Part shown: positions 1 to 9,475 of the stretch, piece after piece
How the letters are laid out: each line of letters opens with the position of its first letter
How positions within the stretch are numbered: position 1 is the stretch's first letter
Assembly: GCA_023386965.1 (NCBI GenBank)
Contig: JAEWIR010000001.1
Span: 24,510 to 88,509, forward strand
From: Bacteroidota bacterium
Lineage (GTDB): Bacteria > Bacteroidota > Bacteroidia > Flavobacteriales > Weeksellaceae
Length of the DNA stretch: 64,000 nt
Direction of reading: 5' to 3'
Position numbers and translations under genes: made by a program
Notes under the pieces: model-generated
Seen by the model: the letters and a program-made list of their open reading frames with translations, nothing else
Databases searched by the model: none
Told to the model about the DNA's origin: nothing

Positions 1-402
1 ATCCAGCTGATACCTGTAGACAGAAACAATATTCCGGTAGATCCGGCGGCAGATTTTGTGAAGGTGACGGAAGCGCCGGCTGAGGTAACTTCCGTCCTTA
101 AAAGGTCCTGTTACGACTGCCACTCCAATGAAACTGTTTATCCGCAGTATGCCTATATCGCGCCTTTCTCATGGTCGGTGAAGCATCATGTGAACAAAGG
201 AAGAAAGCACGTAAACTTTTCGCAATGGGCAGCATACAATAAGGAGCAAAAACGGGGGATTCTGGAAAAAACGGTGCATGTTTTGGAAGACCGGAAAATG
301 CCTTTGCCTGTCTATGTTTCCTATCATGAAGAGGCGGCGCTTACCCCTGACGACCGTAAGGTGTTGATCCAGTATTTTAAAACGCTGGCCGATTCCAAAT
401 AA
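1..402 (+). CDS. Haem-binding domain protein, C-terminal part (5' end outside window)
   Basis: The reading frame is open from base 1, so the gene begins before the window; 133 residues are visible. A GTG at base 58 is internal to the frame and unlikely to be the start. The fragment carries one CxxCH haem c attachment motif (C37-Y-D-C40-H41) followed by a Tyr/Trp/His-rich stretch. This matches the small periplasmic haem-binding domain family (haem_bd type) common in Bacteroidota, in which Pro-rich and aromatic segments surround one covalent haem. It probably acts in periplasmic electron transfer or haem handling. The missing N-terminus should hold a signal or anchor segment. The gene ends 54 bases before the convergent fumC. 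Family call is good; the specific role is unknown. Confidence 0.75.
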   Translation: MQLIPVDRNNIPVDPAADFVKVTEAPAEVTSVLKRSCYDCHSNETVYPQYAYIAPFSWSVKHHVNKGRKHVNFSQWAAYNKEQKRGILEKTVHVLEDRKMPLPVYVSYHEEAALTPDDRKVLIQYFKTLADSK

Positions 403-406
403 AAAT

Positions 407-434
407 AAACGCCGTCCATTACGGAAAGCGTTTT
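407..434. terminator. Possible bidirectional terminator between convergent genes
   Basis: An AAACGC/GCGTTT inverted repeat with an inner CCGT/ACGG pairing lies in the 54-base gap between the convergent haem-binding gene and fumC. T-rich sequence follows on the plus side and A-rich sequence precedes it. The pairing is interrupted, so this is a tentative call. Confidence 0.4.
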
Positions 435-456
435 ACTGTTTAGGGTTGGTTAGCTT

Positions 457-1839
457 TTAAACCATATTTTCCGGTTTTACCCATTCGTCAAACTGCTCCG
501 CAGTCAGCAAGCCCAGATTTACAGCTTCCTCCTTTAGGGTCGTGCCGTTTTTATGGGCGGTCTTGGCAATTGTGGCCGCATTTTCATAGCCTATGTGCGT
601 GTTCAGTGCGGTGACCAGCATTAAACTTTTATCAACCAGTTCTTTGATGCGCGGAAGGTTGGGTTCAATTCCCACAGCACAGTGGTCATTGAAGGAAATA
701 CAGGCGTCGCCCAGAAGTTGCGCGGATTGCAGGAAATTGTAGGCCATCAGAGGTTTGAAGACGTTAAGTTCATAATTGCCCTGTGTGCCGGCGAAGGAAA
801 TTGAAGTGTCATTGCCAAGCACCTGGGCGCACACCATGGTGAGGGCCTCATTCTGCGTTGGATTCACTTTACCCGGCATAATAGAAGAGCCCGGTTCATT
901 TTCCGGGATAAAGATTTCGCCAATGCCGCTTCGTGGCCCCGAGGCCAGCATTCGGATATCCTGTGCAATCTTAAAGAGTGCGACCGAAAGCTGTTTAAGG
1001 GCGCCGTGGCTTTCCACAATCGCGTCGTGAGCAGCTAATGCTTCAAATTTATTAGGTGCAGTGACAAAGGGCAGACCGGTAAATTCGGAAATGTATTTTG
1101 CTACCAGGACATCATAACCTTCCGGCGTATTCAATCCCGTTCCTACAGCCGTTCCGCCCAGCGCCAGTTCCTGAAGGTGATCCAGCGTATGTGTTATGGC
1201 CTTCATCGCATAATCCAGCTGCGCGGCGTAACCGGAGAATTCCTGTCCTAAGGTGAGAGGCGTTGCATCCATGAGGTGCGTCCGGCCGATTTTAACAATA
1301 TCTTTAAATTCATTGCTTTTGGTAAGCAGTGTATCACGAAGTATTTCAACTGCGGGCAGCGTGTGTTCCACCACTTTCTTATAGGCCGCGATATGCATAG
1401 CCGTCGGAAATGTGTCGTTGGAACTTTGTGATTTGTTTACATCATCATTGGGATGAATGACGGATTTCTCGCCTAATTTTCCTCCATTATTAACATGAGC
1501 CCGGTTGGAAATCACTTCATTCAGGTTCATATTGCTCTGGGTACCGGAACCCGTTTGCCAGATCACCAGCGGAAACTGGTCATCCAGATTGCCTTCCAGT
1601 ATCTCATCGCAGGCCCGGCTGATGTGATCCCGTTTCTCTTCTGAAAGAACACCCAGGTCACAGTTTGCGTAAGCGGCAGCTTTCTTGAGATAGGCAAATG
1701 CCTCAATGATTTCATGGGGCATTGAACCTTCCGGGCCGATCTTAAAATTATTTCTTGACCGTTCGGTCTGGGCGCCCCAGAATTTATCTGCCGGCACCTG
1801 AACTTCACCCATCGTATCTTTTTCCGTTCTGTAATTCAT
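457..1839 (-). CDS. fumC: Fumarate hydratase, class II
   Basis: Catalyses reversible hydration of fumarate to L-malate in the cytosolic TCA cycle, without metal. The protein is 460 residues, the usual length. It shows the fumarase/aspartase signature GSSIMPGKVNP at 317-327, whose serine is the catalytic base of the family, and GRTHLMDATP around H188, the second catalytic region. The substrate-loop motif SSNDTFPTA is at 139-147. The start ATG at 1839 is preceded by an AT-rich leader. It is transcribed divergently from a class I fumarase 163 bases away, so this genome has two unrelated enzymes for the same step side by side. The class II enzyme is oxygen-stable because it has no Fe-S cluster, which suggests complementary use under oxidative stress or iron limitation (inference). 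Confidence 0.97.
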   Translation of the reverse strand: MNYRTEKDTMGEVQVPADKFWGAQTERSRNNFKIGPEGSMPHEIIEAFAYLKKAAAYANCDLGVLSEEKRDHISRACDEILEGNLDDQFPLVIWQTGSGTQSNMNLNEVISNRAHVNNGGKLGEKSVIHPNDDVNKSQSSNDTFPTAMHIAAYKKVVEHTLPAVEILRDTLLTKSNEFKDIVKIGRTHLMDATPLTLGQEFSGYAAQLDYAMKAITHTLDHLQELALGGTAVGTGLNTPEGYDVLVAKYISEFTGLPFVTAPNKFEALAAHDAIVESHGALKQLSVALFKIAQDIRMLASGPRSGIGEIFIPENEPGSSIMPGKVNPTQNEALTMVCAQVLGNDTSISFAGTQGNYELNVFKPLMAYNFLQSAQLLGDACISFNDHCAVGIEPNLPRIKELVDKSLMLVTALNTHIGYENAATIAKTAHKNGTTLKEEAVNLGLLTAEQFDEWVKPENMV

Positions 1840-1976
1840 GTTGGTTAATTTTGAGAATAAAGTTAATCAATTTAAATTTGAACTACCCGAGCGTTGAGGT
1901 TTCTACTACCTTTTCCGGCAGCCGTAAATACACTCAAGTCTGCATAATATCAGTTTTTCATCATCCTTATTTTCAC

Positions 1977-1984
1977 TAATTTTG
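1977..1984 (+). promoter_or_regulatory. Bacteroidota -7 element upstream of class I fumarase
   Basis: TAATTTTG matches TAnnTTTG and ends 18 bases before the ATG at 2003. No clean TTG -33 element is seen at the usual 17-23 base spacing. Confidence 0.55.
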
Positions 1985-2002
1985 CACCACCAAAATTAAG
2001 CT

Positions 2003-3610
2003 ATGGAATTTCAATATCAGGAACCTTATCCTATACTAAAGGACGATACCAAATACAGAAAACTCAGTTCTGAATATTTAAAGATCGATTATCTTGGAGG
2101 ACGTGAAATCCTTTCGGTAGATCCCAAAGCACTGGAACTTCTTGCCGAGAATGCACTGGCCGATGTTTCCTTTATGCTGAGGTCTTCCCACCTGCAAAAA
2201 CTGCGCAATATCATTGATGATCCGGAGGCTACCGATAATGACCGTTTTGTAGCCTATAATCTCCTTCAGAACGCAGCTGTAGCCGCTGAAGGTGCACTGC
2301 CTTCCTGTCAGGATACGGGAACTGCCATCTGTGTGGCGAAAAAAGGCGAGAATGTATATACGGGTGCCGATGACGCCGAATGGATTTCGCGCGGCATCTA
2401 CAATACTTATCAGAGCAGAAACCTTCGCTTTTCGCAGGTGGTACCTTTAACTATGTTTGAAGAGAAAAATTCCGGAACAAACCTTCCCGCTCAGATTGAC
2501 ATTTATGCAACCAAAGGCGAAGAATACAAATTTCTTTTCCTGGCCAAGGGCGGTGGTTCTGCAAACAAGACTTTTCTTTACCAAAAAACCAAGTCATTGC
2601 TTAATGATAAAGCTCTGGAAGCATTTGTCCGTGAGCGTATTATGGATCTGGGTACTGCAGCCTGCCCGCCGTATCACCTGGCACTGGTTATCGGCGGAAC
2701 TTCAGCAGAAGCGAACCTTGCGGCAGTGAAAAAGGCCAGTGCCGGTTACTATGACCATTTGCCTACCGAAGGAAATATGGGCGGACAGGCCTTCCGCGAC
2801 CTGGAATGGGAACGCCGCGTGCAGGAGATCTGTCAGGAAAGTTCCATCGGAGCACAGTTTGGCGGCAAATACCTTACCCATGATGTACGGGTAATCCGTT
2901 TGCCGAGGCATGCCGCTTCCTGTCCGGTAGGAATGGGTGTTTCCTGCTCTGCAGACCGTAACATAAAAGGATTCATCAACCGCGAGGGTATATTCCTGGA
3001 GCAACTGGAGACCGACCCAAAAAGATTTCTGCCGGAAACAGCACCACACCTGGAGGCGCCGGTTCAGATTAACCTGAACAGACCGATGCCCGAAATCCTG
3101 GCAGAACTGTCGCAGTATCCAATCAAGACACGTTTAAGCCTTAACGGGACGCTGATCGTGGCCCGGGATATTGCCCATGCAAAGATTAAAGAACTGATTG
3201 ACAGCGGACAGCCGATGCCCGAATATTTTAAGAACCATCCTGTGTATTATGCGGGGCCGGCTAAGACACCGGACGGCATGGCTTCAGGAAGTTTTGGACC
3301 TACAACCGCCGGACGTATGGATGTTTATGTAGATGAATTCCAGAGTTTGGGGGGCTCCATGATTATGCTGGCCAAAGGAAACCGCTCTAAAGAGGTGACC
3401 AATGCCTGTGCGAAATATGGCGGATTCTATCTGGGCTCTATTGGCGGACCTGCCGCTATCCTGGCTAAGGAGAATATTAAATCTGTAGAGGTAGTGGATT
3501 TTGAAGAGTTAGGAATGGAAGCCGTTCGTAAGATTGAAATAGAGAACTTTCCGGCCTTCATCATTTCTGATGACAAAGGCAATGATTTTTTTGAATCTAT
3601 AGGCAAATAG
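2003..3610 (+). CDS. Fumarate hydratase, class I (Fe-S, single chain)
   Basis: A 535-residue single-chain class I fumarase of the FumA/FumB type, converting fumarate to malate with an oxygen-labile [4Fe-4S] cluster. Three cysteines are placed as expected for the cluster ligands: C102 (in LPSCQDTGTA), C221 (in AACPPYH) and C315 (in GVSCSADRN), with intervals of 119 and 94 residues. The GGTSAEANL and KGGGSANKT segments are typical of the alpha domain, and the C-terminal third (GPTTAGRMD, SIGGPAAI) is the beta/swivel domain. The ATG at 2003 follows a TAnnTTTG promoter element. It is unrelated in sequence to the neighbouring fumC. Confidence in the class is high; I give no symbol because fumA/fumB naming is specific to enterobacteria. 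Confidence 0.96.
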   Translation: MEFQYQEPYPILKDDTKYRKLSSEYLKIDYLGGREILSVDPKALELLAENALADVSFMLRSSHLQKLRNIIDDPEATDNDRFVAYNLLQNAAVAAEGALPSCQDTGTAICVAKKGENVYTGADDAEWISRGIYNTYQSRNLRFSQVVPLTMFEEKNSGTNLPAQIDIYATKGEEYKFLFLAKGGGSANKTFLYQKTKSLLNDKALEAFVRERIMDLGTAACPPYHLALVIGGTSAEANLAAVKKASAGYYDHLPTEGNMGGQAFRDLEWERRVQEICQESSIGAQFGGKYLTHDVRVIRLPRHAASCPVGMGVSCSADRNIKGFINREGIFLEQLETDPKRFLPETAPHLEAPVQINLNRPMPEILAELSQYPIKTRLSLNGTLIVARDIAHAKIKELIDSGQPMPEYFKNHPVYYAGPAKTPDGMASGSFGPTTAGRMDVYVDEFQSLGGSMIMLAKGNRSKEVTNACAKYGGFYLGSIGGPAAILAKENIKSVEVVDFEELGMEAVRKIEIENFPAFIISDDKGNDFFESIGK

Positions 3611-3624
3611 CACGTTATAGGGTC

Positions 3625-3649
3625 GTAACCTTTGTTAATCGAAGGTTAC
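3625..3649. other. Hairpin-forming inverted repeat downstream of class I fumarase
   Basis: GTAACCTT (3625-3632) and AAGGTTAC (3642-3649) form a perfect 8-bp stem with a 9-base loop, 15 bases after the stop codon. No T-tract follows, so it may be a 3' mRNA stabiliser instead of an intrinsic terminator. Confidence 0.45.
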
Positions 3650-3695
3650 TGTCCAAAAAATCAGGGGAAAACTTTTATTATCAACTAAATTAATT

Positions 3696-3703
3696 TAATT
3701 TTG
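3696..3703 (+). promoter_or_regulatory. Bacteroidota -7 element for the 95-aa membrane protein
   Basis: TAATTTTG matches TAnnTTTG and lies 17 bases before the ATG at 3721. It indicates that the small gene has its own promoter separate from the fumarase. Confidence 0.55.
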
Positions 3704-3720
3704 CTCAAAATCTGAAATCG

Positions 3721-4008
3721 ATGTTATTACTATTATCTTCATTCTGGCCAGGCTACCAGTTTTTTTGGTTCGTATTCTTTGTATTTATGTTGCTGGTAGG
3801 ATTCTGGTGCATAATCATGTTTTTCGGTGTGGTAATCCCAATGTGGCTTACTTCAGGACTGAAAGAATATTTTGGTAAGACGGCACCCTTCGATCCGGAA
3901 GATGTTCGCCGGAAAACAGTGGTGGAGCAGGGCGCTGAGGTAATATACAGCAATCCCAAAGGCAATGGTCCTTTCATTCATCATCACGACAGTCACGGTC
4001 ATCACTAG
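3721..4008 (+). CDS. Small membrane protein with histidine-rich tail
   Basis: A 95-residue protein of no family I can name. Residues 1-45 are strongly hydrophobic and aromatic (rich in F, W and L) and form one long or two short membrane segments. A charged cytoplasmic or periplasmic part follows (about 48-82). The last 10 residues are mostly His (HHHDSHGHH), a metal-binding-like tail. It has its own -7 promoter element and a strong terminator 67 bases downstream, so it is probably monocistronic. The coding frame is clean and there is no competing frame, so it is very likely real. Metal binding is only suggested by the tail. Confidence 0.75.
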   Translation: MLLLLSSFWPGYQFFWFVFFVFMLLVGFWCIIMFFGVVIPMWLTSGLKEYFGKTAPFDPEDVRRKTVVEQGAEVIYSNPKGNGPFIHHHDSHGHH

Positions 4009-4074
4009 TTGATGTCATCGCTTTTCCCCACAGACCCGGGAAATGGCGGTTACAAAGCAAAATCATATATATGT

Positions 4075-4105
4075 TCAGCCTCTGTATTCAGGGGCTGATT
4101 TTTTT
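4075..4105 (+). terminator. Rho-independent terminator
   Basis: TCAGCCTCT (4075-4083) pairs with AGGGGCTGA (4090-4098), with one G-U, around a 6-base loop and is followed by seven T residues. It ends the transcript of the 95-aa membrane protein, ahead of prfA. Confidence 0.85.
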
Positions 4106-4176
4106 ATTTAAAAGCTCAATTGGAGCGCACTCAAGGCTCTGTGTACCTGTTACCCTGCATTTTCTCCCATTTTACT

Positions 4177-4184
4177 TATCTTTG
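4177..4184 (+). promoter_or_regulatory. Bacteroidota -7 element for prfA
   Basis: TATCTTTG matches TAnnTTTG and ends 19 bases before the ATG at 4204. It lies inside the longest possible open frame (from 4120), which supports 4204 over the upstream start. Confidence 0.7.
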
Positions 4185-4203
4185 CACTCACAAATTCTCC
4201 AAA

Positions 4204-5289
4204 ATGTCAAAATCCCTAATACCTAAGCTGGAAGCCATCAAACAGCGCTATAACGAAGTTGCTGACCTTATTATCCAGCCCGATGTAATTTCAGACCAGA
4301 AAAAATATTCATCACTGAATAAAGAGTACAGCGACTTGGGCAAGATTGTAACTGTTTTCGATAAATACAAGCAGGCACTCAAGACCATAGAGGAGTCGGA
4401 CGAGATCATTGCTGAAGGTTCGGACCGCGAATTTGTGGAAATGGCAAAAATGGAGAAAAATGAAGCCATTGAGAAACTTCCCGGCCTGGAAGAGGAACTG
4501 AAGGTCCTTCTTATTCCTAAGGATCCCGCCGATGACAAAAATGTCATTATCGAACTCCGCGCAGGAACGGGTGGAGATGAAGCAGCAATCTTTGTAGAAG
4601 ATGTATACCGGGCCTACTCCATGTTCTTTAAAGCCAAAGGCTGGAAGCACGAGATAACAGATGCCAGTGAAGCCTCGAAGGGATATAAGGAACTTATACT
4701 TAAGGTAGAAGGTGACGGTGTTTACGGTATTATGAAGTTTGAATCGGGTGTACACCGCGTGCAGCGTGTTCCGGAGACGGAATCGCAGGGAAGAGTTCAT
4801 ACCTCCGCAATTACGGTTGCGGTTTTACCTGAAGCCGAAGAAGTGGATTTTGAACTTAATCCGGCAGATATCGAGATGCAGACCTCGCGTTCCGGTGGCG
4901 CCGGTGGGCAGAATGTAAACAAGGTAGAGACCAAAGTGCAGCTTACGCATAAGCCCAGCGGCATGGTGGTAGTTTGCCAGCAGGCGCGTTCTCAGCTGGC
5001 CAACCGTGAGCTGGCAATGGAAATGCTGCGTACCAAACTGTACGATATTGAGTTGCAGAAGGTAACCGGCGATATTGCGGCACAGCGTAAGACAATGGTT
5101 TCCACAGGTGACAGGTCGGCTAAGATTAAAACCTATAACTATTCGCAGGGAAGGGTGACGGACCACCGCATCAATAAATCCATTTATAATCTGGATGCCT
5201 ATATGAACGGCGATATTCAGGAAATGATTGATGCAGTAATCATGGCCGAGAATGCAGAAAAAATGAAAGGTGAGGAGGAAAATTATTAG
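4204..5289 (+). CDS. prfA: Peptide chain release factor 1
   Basis: Recognises UAA/UAG in the ribosomal A site and triggers hydrolysis of peptidyl-tRNA. The protein is 361 residues when begun at the ATG at 4204. An in-frame start at 4120 would add 28 atypical residues and precede the promoter element at 4177. The catalytic GGQ is at 234-236 within SGGAGGQNVNK. The stop-codon-reading PxT tripeptide is P190-E191-T192 in VPETESQGR, which marks RF1; RF2 would have SPF. The acidic N-terminal coiled-coil domain spans about 1-100. PrmC, which methylates the GGQ glutamine, is not in the window. It stands alone between promoter and lipoprotein gene. Confidence 0.97.
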   Translation: MSKSLIPKLEAIKQRYNEVADLIIQPDVISDQKKYSSLNKEYSDLGKIVTVFDKYKQALKTIEESDEIIAEGSDREFVEMAKMEKNEAIEKLPGLEEELKVLLIPKDPADDKNVIIELRAGTGGDEAAIFVEDVYRAYSMFFKAKGWKHEITDASEASKGYKELILKVEGDGVYGIMKFESGVHRVQRVPETESQGRVHTSAITVAVLPEAEEVDFELNPADIEMQTSRSGGAGGQNVNKVETKVQLTHKPSGMVVVCQQARSQLANRELAMEMLRTKLYDIELQKVTGDIAAQRKTMVSTGDRSAKIKTYNYSQGRVTDHRINKSIYNLDAYMNGDIQEMIDAVIMAENAEKMKGEEENY

Positions 5290-5337
5290 TATTTAATTAA
5301 GATGTCCTATCTTAGCGCACATTAAAAATATTTAAAT

Positions 5338-5604
5338 ATGAAAAAATCAATCTTTATGGCGGCAGCATTTGCCGCAGTGACCCTAATTTCATGTAAGAAA
5401 ACTGAAACAACTGCAACAGACGTTAATGCAGATTCTGCTGACGCGGTTGTTATCGTAGATGCTGACTCTATGCCGGTAATGTCTGACTCTACAGCTGTAG
5501 GCGGTGCATTGAATGCTACAGGTGACGCTATCGAAGAAGGTGCTCAGAACGTGAAAGAAGGAGCTCAGGAAGCGACTGACGGTGATGGTGATATCACTAA
5601 GTAA
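5338..5604 (+). CDS. Small acidic lipoprotein with EGAQ repeats
   Basis: An 88-residue predicted lipoprotein. The signal peptide MKKSIFMAAAFAAVTLISC ends in an LISC lipobox (C19), so the mature form is about 70 residues and lipid-anchored. It is very rich in Asp, Ala, Thr and Glu, and has a C-terminal near-repeat (EEGAQNV / KEGAQEA) that would make an amphipathic helix. I recognise no domain. Codon use is strongly biased, as in an abundant protein. A terminator follows at 5625. Similar tiny Ala/Asp lipoproteins are common in flavobacterial genomes, but their function is unknown. Confidence 0.75.
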   Translation: MKKSIFMAAAFAAVTLISCKKTETTATDVNADSADAVVIVDADSMPVMSDSTAVGGALNATGDAIEEGAQNVKEGAQEATDGDGDITK

Positions 5605-5624
5605 TCACTGTATCAATAAGAATT

Positions 5625-5653
5625 AAGTCTTTCCAACCGGGAAGGCTTTTTTT
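5625..5653 (+). terminator. Rho-independent terminator
   Basis: AAGTCTTTCC (5625-5634) pairs with GGGAAGGCTT (5639-5648), with two G-U pairs and a four-base loop, followed by a T-run. It ends the small lipoprotein transcript. Confidence 0.8.
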
Positions 5654-5722
5654 GTGGAAAATGAATGCATAATAATCTCGACACTTTACCATAATATTTA
5701 AATTTAATGACTAATTTTAAAT

Positions 5723-6205
5723 ATGAGAAAGTTACTGCTGCTCTTCTGTATCATTTTCCAGGCAACGCTTCAGGCACAACAGGAATCCATACCTCTTATC
5801 AAATTTGAAGAGCTGGAGAAAAGGATCGAGCAAACCTCCGCCAGACTGCTGATCGTCAATTTCTGGGCTACAACATGCGCGCCCTGTGTTAAGGAACTTC
5901 CGCATTTTATGGAAGTTAAACGCAGGTATGAAGCTAATCCGGAATTTAGGATGCTTCTGGTCTCCCTGGACAGAGCCAAAGATATGGAAAGGGTCAAAAA
6001 ATTTATACACCAAAAAAACATTACGGCAGAAGTGGTGCTCCTGGACGATAACAAGCGGATGAATACCTGGATTCCGCGCTTTGATGCCGAATGGGGCGGA
6101 GAAATCCCGGTAACCGTTCTGTATAAGGCGGGTAAGAAAGTAGCTTTCAAAAATGGGGAAATGTCCGAAGCGGAACTGGAGGATATGATCCGTACCCACT
6201 TATAG
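5723..6205 (+). CDS. Exported TlpA-like thioredoxin-fold protein
   Basis: A 160-residue protein with an N-terminal signal peptide (about 1-18, ending QAQ) and one thioredoxin domain. The redox motif W-A-T-T-C-A-P-C-V-K at about 48-57 contains a CAPC pair in TlpA/ResA style. VNFWATTC and a cis-Pro-like segment EIPVTVLY complete the fold. It probably acts as a periplasmic thiol-disulfide reductant or oxidant. It is followed after 21 bases by a second exported thioredoxin-fold gene, so the two are probably one operon. It resembles TlpA disulfide reductases more than DsbA. The partner protein is not evident. Confidence 0.85.
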   Translation: MRKLLLLFCIIFQATLQAQQESIPLIKFEELEKRIEQTSARLLIVNFWATTCAPCVKELPHFMEVKRRYEANPEFRMLLVSLDRAKDMERVKKFIHQKNITAEVVLLDDNKRMNTWIPRFDAEWGGEIPVTVLYKAGKKVAFKNGEMSEAELEDMIRTHL

Positions 6206-6226
6206 TAACTCAAATAAATTGATAAT

Positions 6227-6862
6227 ATGAAATCATTCAGAATTTTCCTGTCAGCTGTTTTTATCCTGGCCATGGCATCAGTACACGGCCAGTTGTCGCC
6301 AGCCACACCTGCGAAATACGGTTACTCAATTGGCGATGAAGCCACTGATTTTAAACTAAAGAATATCGACGGCAAAATGGTATCGCTCAGCGACTACAGG
6401 TCTGCCAGAGGATTTATTGTCATTTTTACCTGCAACCACTGTCCTTATGCCAAGAAATATGAGGAGCGGATTGTGGCACTGGACAGGATGTATAAATCCA
6501 AAGGCTACCCCGTGATTGCCATTAACCCTAACGATCCTGCTGTGCAGCCGGAAGATGGTTTTGAAGAGATGAAACAGCGCGCCAAAGAAAAAGGATTCAC
6601 ATTTCCTTACCTGGTTGATGAGGGACAGAAAATTTATCCTCAGTACGGCGCAACCAAAACACCTCATGTATTTTTGCTTAATAAGGAAAAGGGGCGTAAT
6701 ATCGTAAAGTACATTGGCGCAATAGATAATAACTACGAAGATGCATCAGATGTCTCCGAATTCTACCTTCAGGATGCTGTGAACAGTTTGCTGAAAGAGG
6801 AGAAAATCAAAACAGAGAAAACCGTTGCGATAGGCTGCACAATAAAGGTGAAGAAGAAGTAG
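6227..6862 (+). CDS. Exported thioredoxin-like (AhpC/TSA-type redoxin) protein
   Basis: 211 residues with a signal peptide (about 1-21, ending VHGQ). A redoxin domain covers about 30-170: the entry motif GDEATDFKLKNIDGKMVSLS, then a CxxC motif in FTCNHCPYAKKYEERI, an extended Asp/Asn-rich loop, and TPHVFLLN with the cis-Pro. The C-N-H-C-P-Y form is typical of a widespread family of thioredoxin-like proteins annotated as AhpC/TSA or thioredoxin family in Bacteroidota. The C-terminus ends with a Lys-rich tail containing one extra Cys (AIGCTIKVKKK). It lies 21 bases after a TlpA-like gene and probably works in the same periplasmic thiol system. Confidence 0.85.
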   Translation: MKSFRIFLSAVFILAMASVHGQLSPATPAKYGYSIGDEATDFKLKNIDGKMVSLSDYRSARGFIVIFTCNHCPYAKKYEERIVALDRMYKSKGYPVIAINPNDPAVQPEDGFEEMKQRAKEKGFTFPYLVDEGQKIYPQYGATKTPHVFLLNKEKGRNIVKYIGAIDNNYEDASDVSEFYLQDAVNSLLKEEKIKTEKTVAIGCTIKVKKK

Positions 6863-6960
6863 GTAGGGCACAAACAGTTTGCGCAGCCGAGATTTCTTGT
6901 GAAAGGGCTGTTTCCCAAGTGATAAAATCAGTAACTTTATCGGCTGTTAAAGCAAGCACA

Positions 6961-9078
<2,118 letters not shown>

Positions 9079-9094
9079 AATACTCAGAAAACTT

Positions 9095-9120
9095 AAATTC
9101 CTCCACAACCGGAGGAATTT
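9095..9120. terminator. Bidirectional terminator between scpA and a convergent cytochrome gene
   Basis: AAATTCCTCC (9095-9104) and GGAGGAATTT (9111-9120) form a perfect 10-bp stem with loop ACAACC. A-rich sequence precedes it and T-rich sequence follows it, so it can serve both convergent genes. Confidence 0.85.
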
Positions 9121-9399
9121 TTAGTTTTGCGATATCAGATAATCATAAACCATTTGGTGCTGGTCCGGTGTCAGTTTTGCGCGCGGCGCCATTCTGCTTA
9201 GTGTCTCAATCCACTCCGCGTCGGTATGTTTAGTGGGTTCGGGTAAATTGTGGCATTTATTGCAGGAGTTTTCAAATACTGTTTTCCCTTGAGACAGTTT
9301 CTCAGAGGAGGTGTATTTAGGCCCCGTGACAGCATTGCTGCGTGCACACGAAACCATGAAAAGCGAAACTGCCGCAGCCGTTAGAATTGTCTTTTTCAT
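9121..9399 (-). CDS. Small c-type cytochrome lipoprotein
   Basis: A 92-residue predicted lipoprotein: signal peptide ending in the lipobox MVSC (C18), then one class I cytochrome c domain with a C-N-K-C-H haem attachment site (about 46-50) and a plausible distal Met ligand in RMAPRAKLT. At about 75 mature residues it is a minimal mono-haem cytochrome that would be tethered in the envelope and shuttle electrons. It stands alone, convergent with scpA and divergent from the epimerase. The plus-strand sequence CAAATTTA (9422-9429) gives a TAnnTTTG -7 element on its strand, 22 bases before the ATG. Confidence 0.85.
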   Translation of the reverse strand: MKKTILTAAAVSLFMVSCARSNAVTGPKYTSSEKLSQGKTVFENSCNKCHNLPEPTKHTDAEWIETLSRMAPRAKLTPDQHQMVYDYLISQN

Positions 9400-9441
9400 A
9401 ATGGAAATGATTTAATTGTAACAAATTTATTCGCTATCACC

Positions 9442-9449
9442 TATCTTTA
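9442..9449 (+). promoter_or_regulatory. Likely promoter of the epimerase gene
   Basis: TATCTTTA, one mismatch from TAnnTTTG, has a TTG at 9416-9418 with a 23-base spacer, the upper limit for this promoter class. The ATG is at 9476. Confidence 0.45.
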
Positions 9450-9475
9450 TTTATATAATTCCTGACTTTTCATTC

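Noticed and set aside
4120..4203. 28-residue N-terminal extension of release factor 1
   Set aside because: A TAnnTTTG promoter element (4177-4184) lies inside it, and family members start at the residue encoded at 4204.
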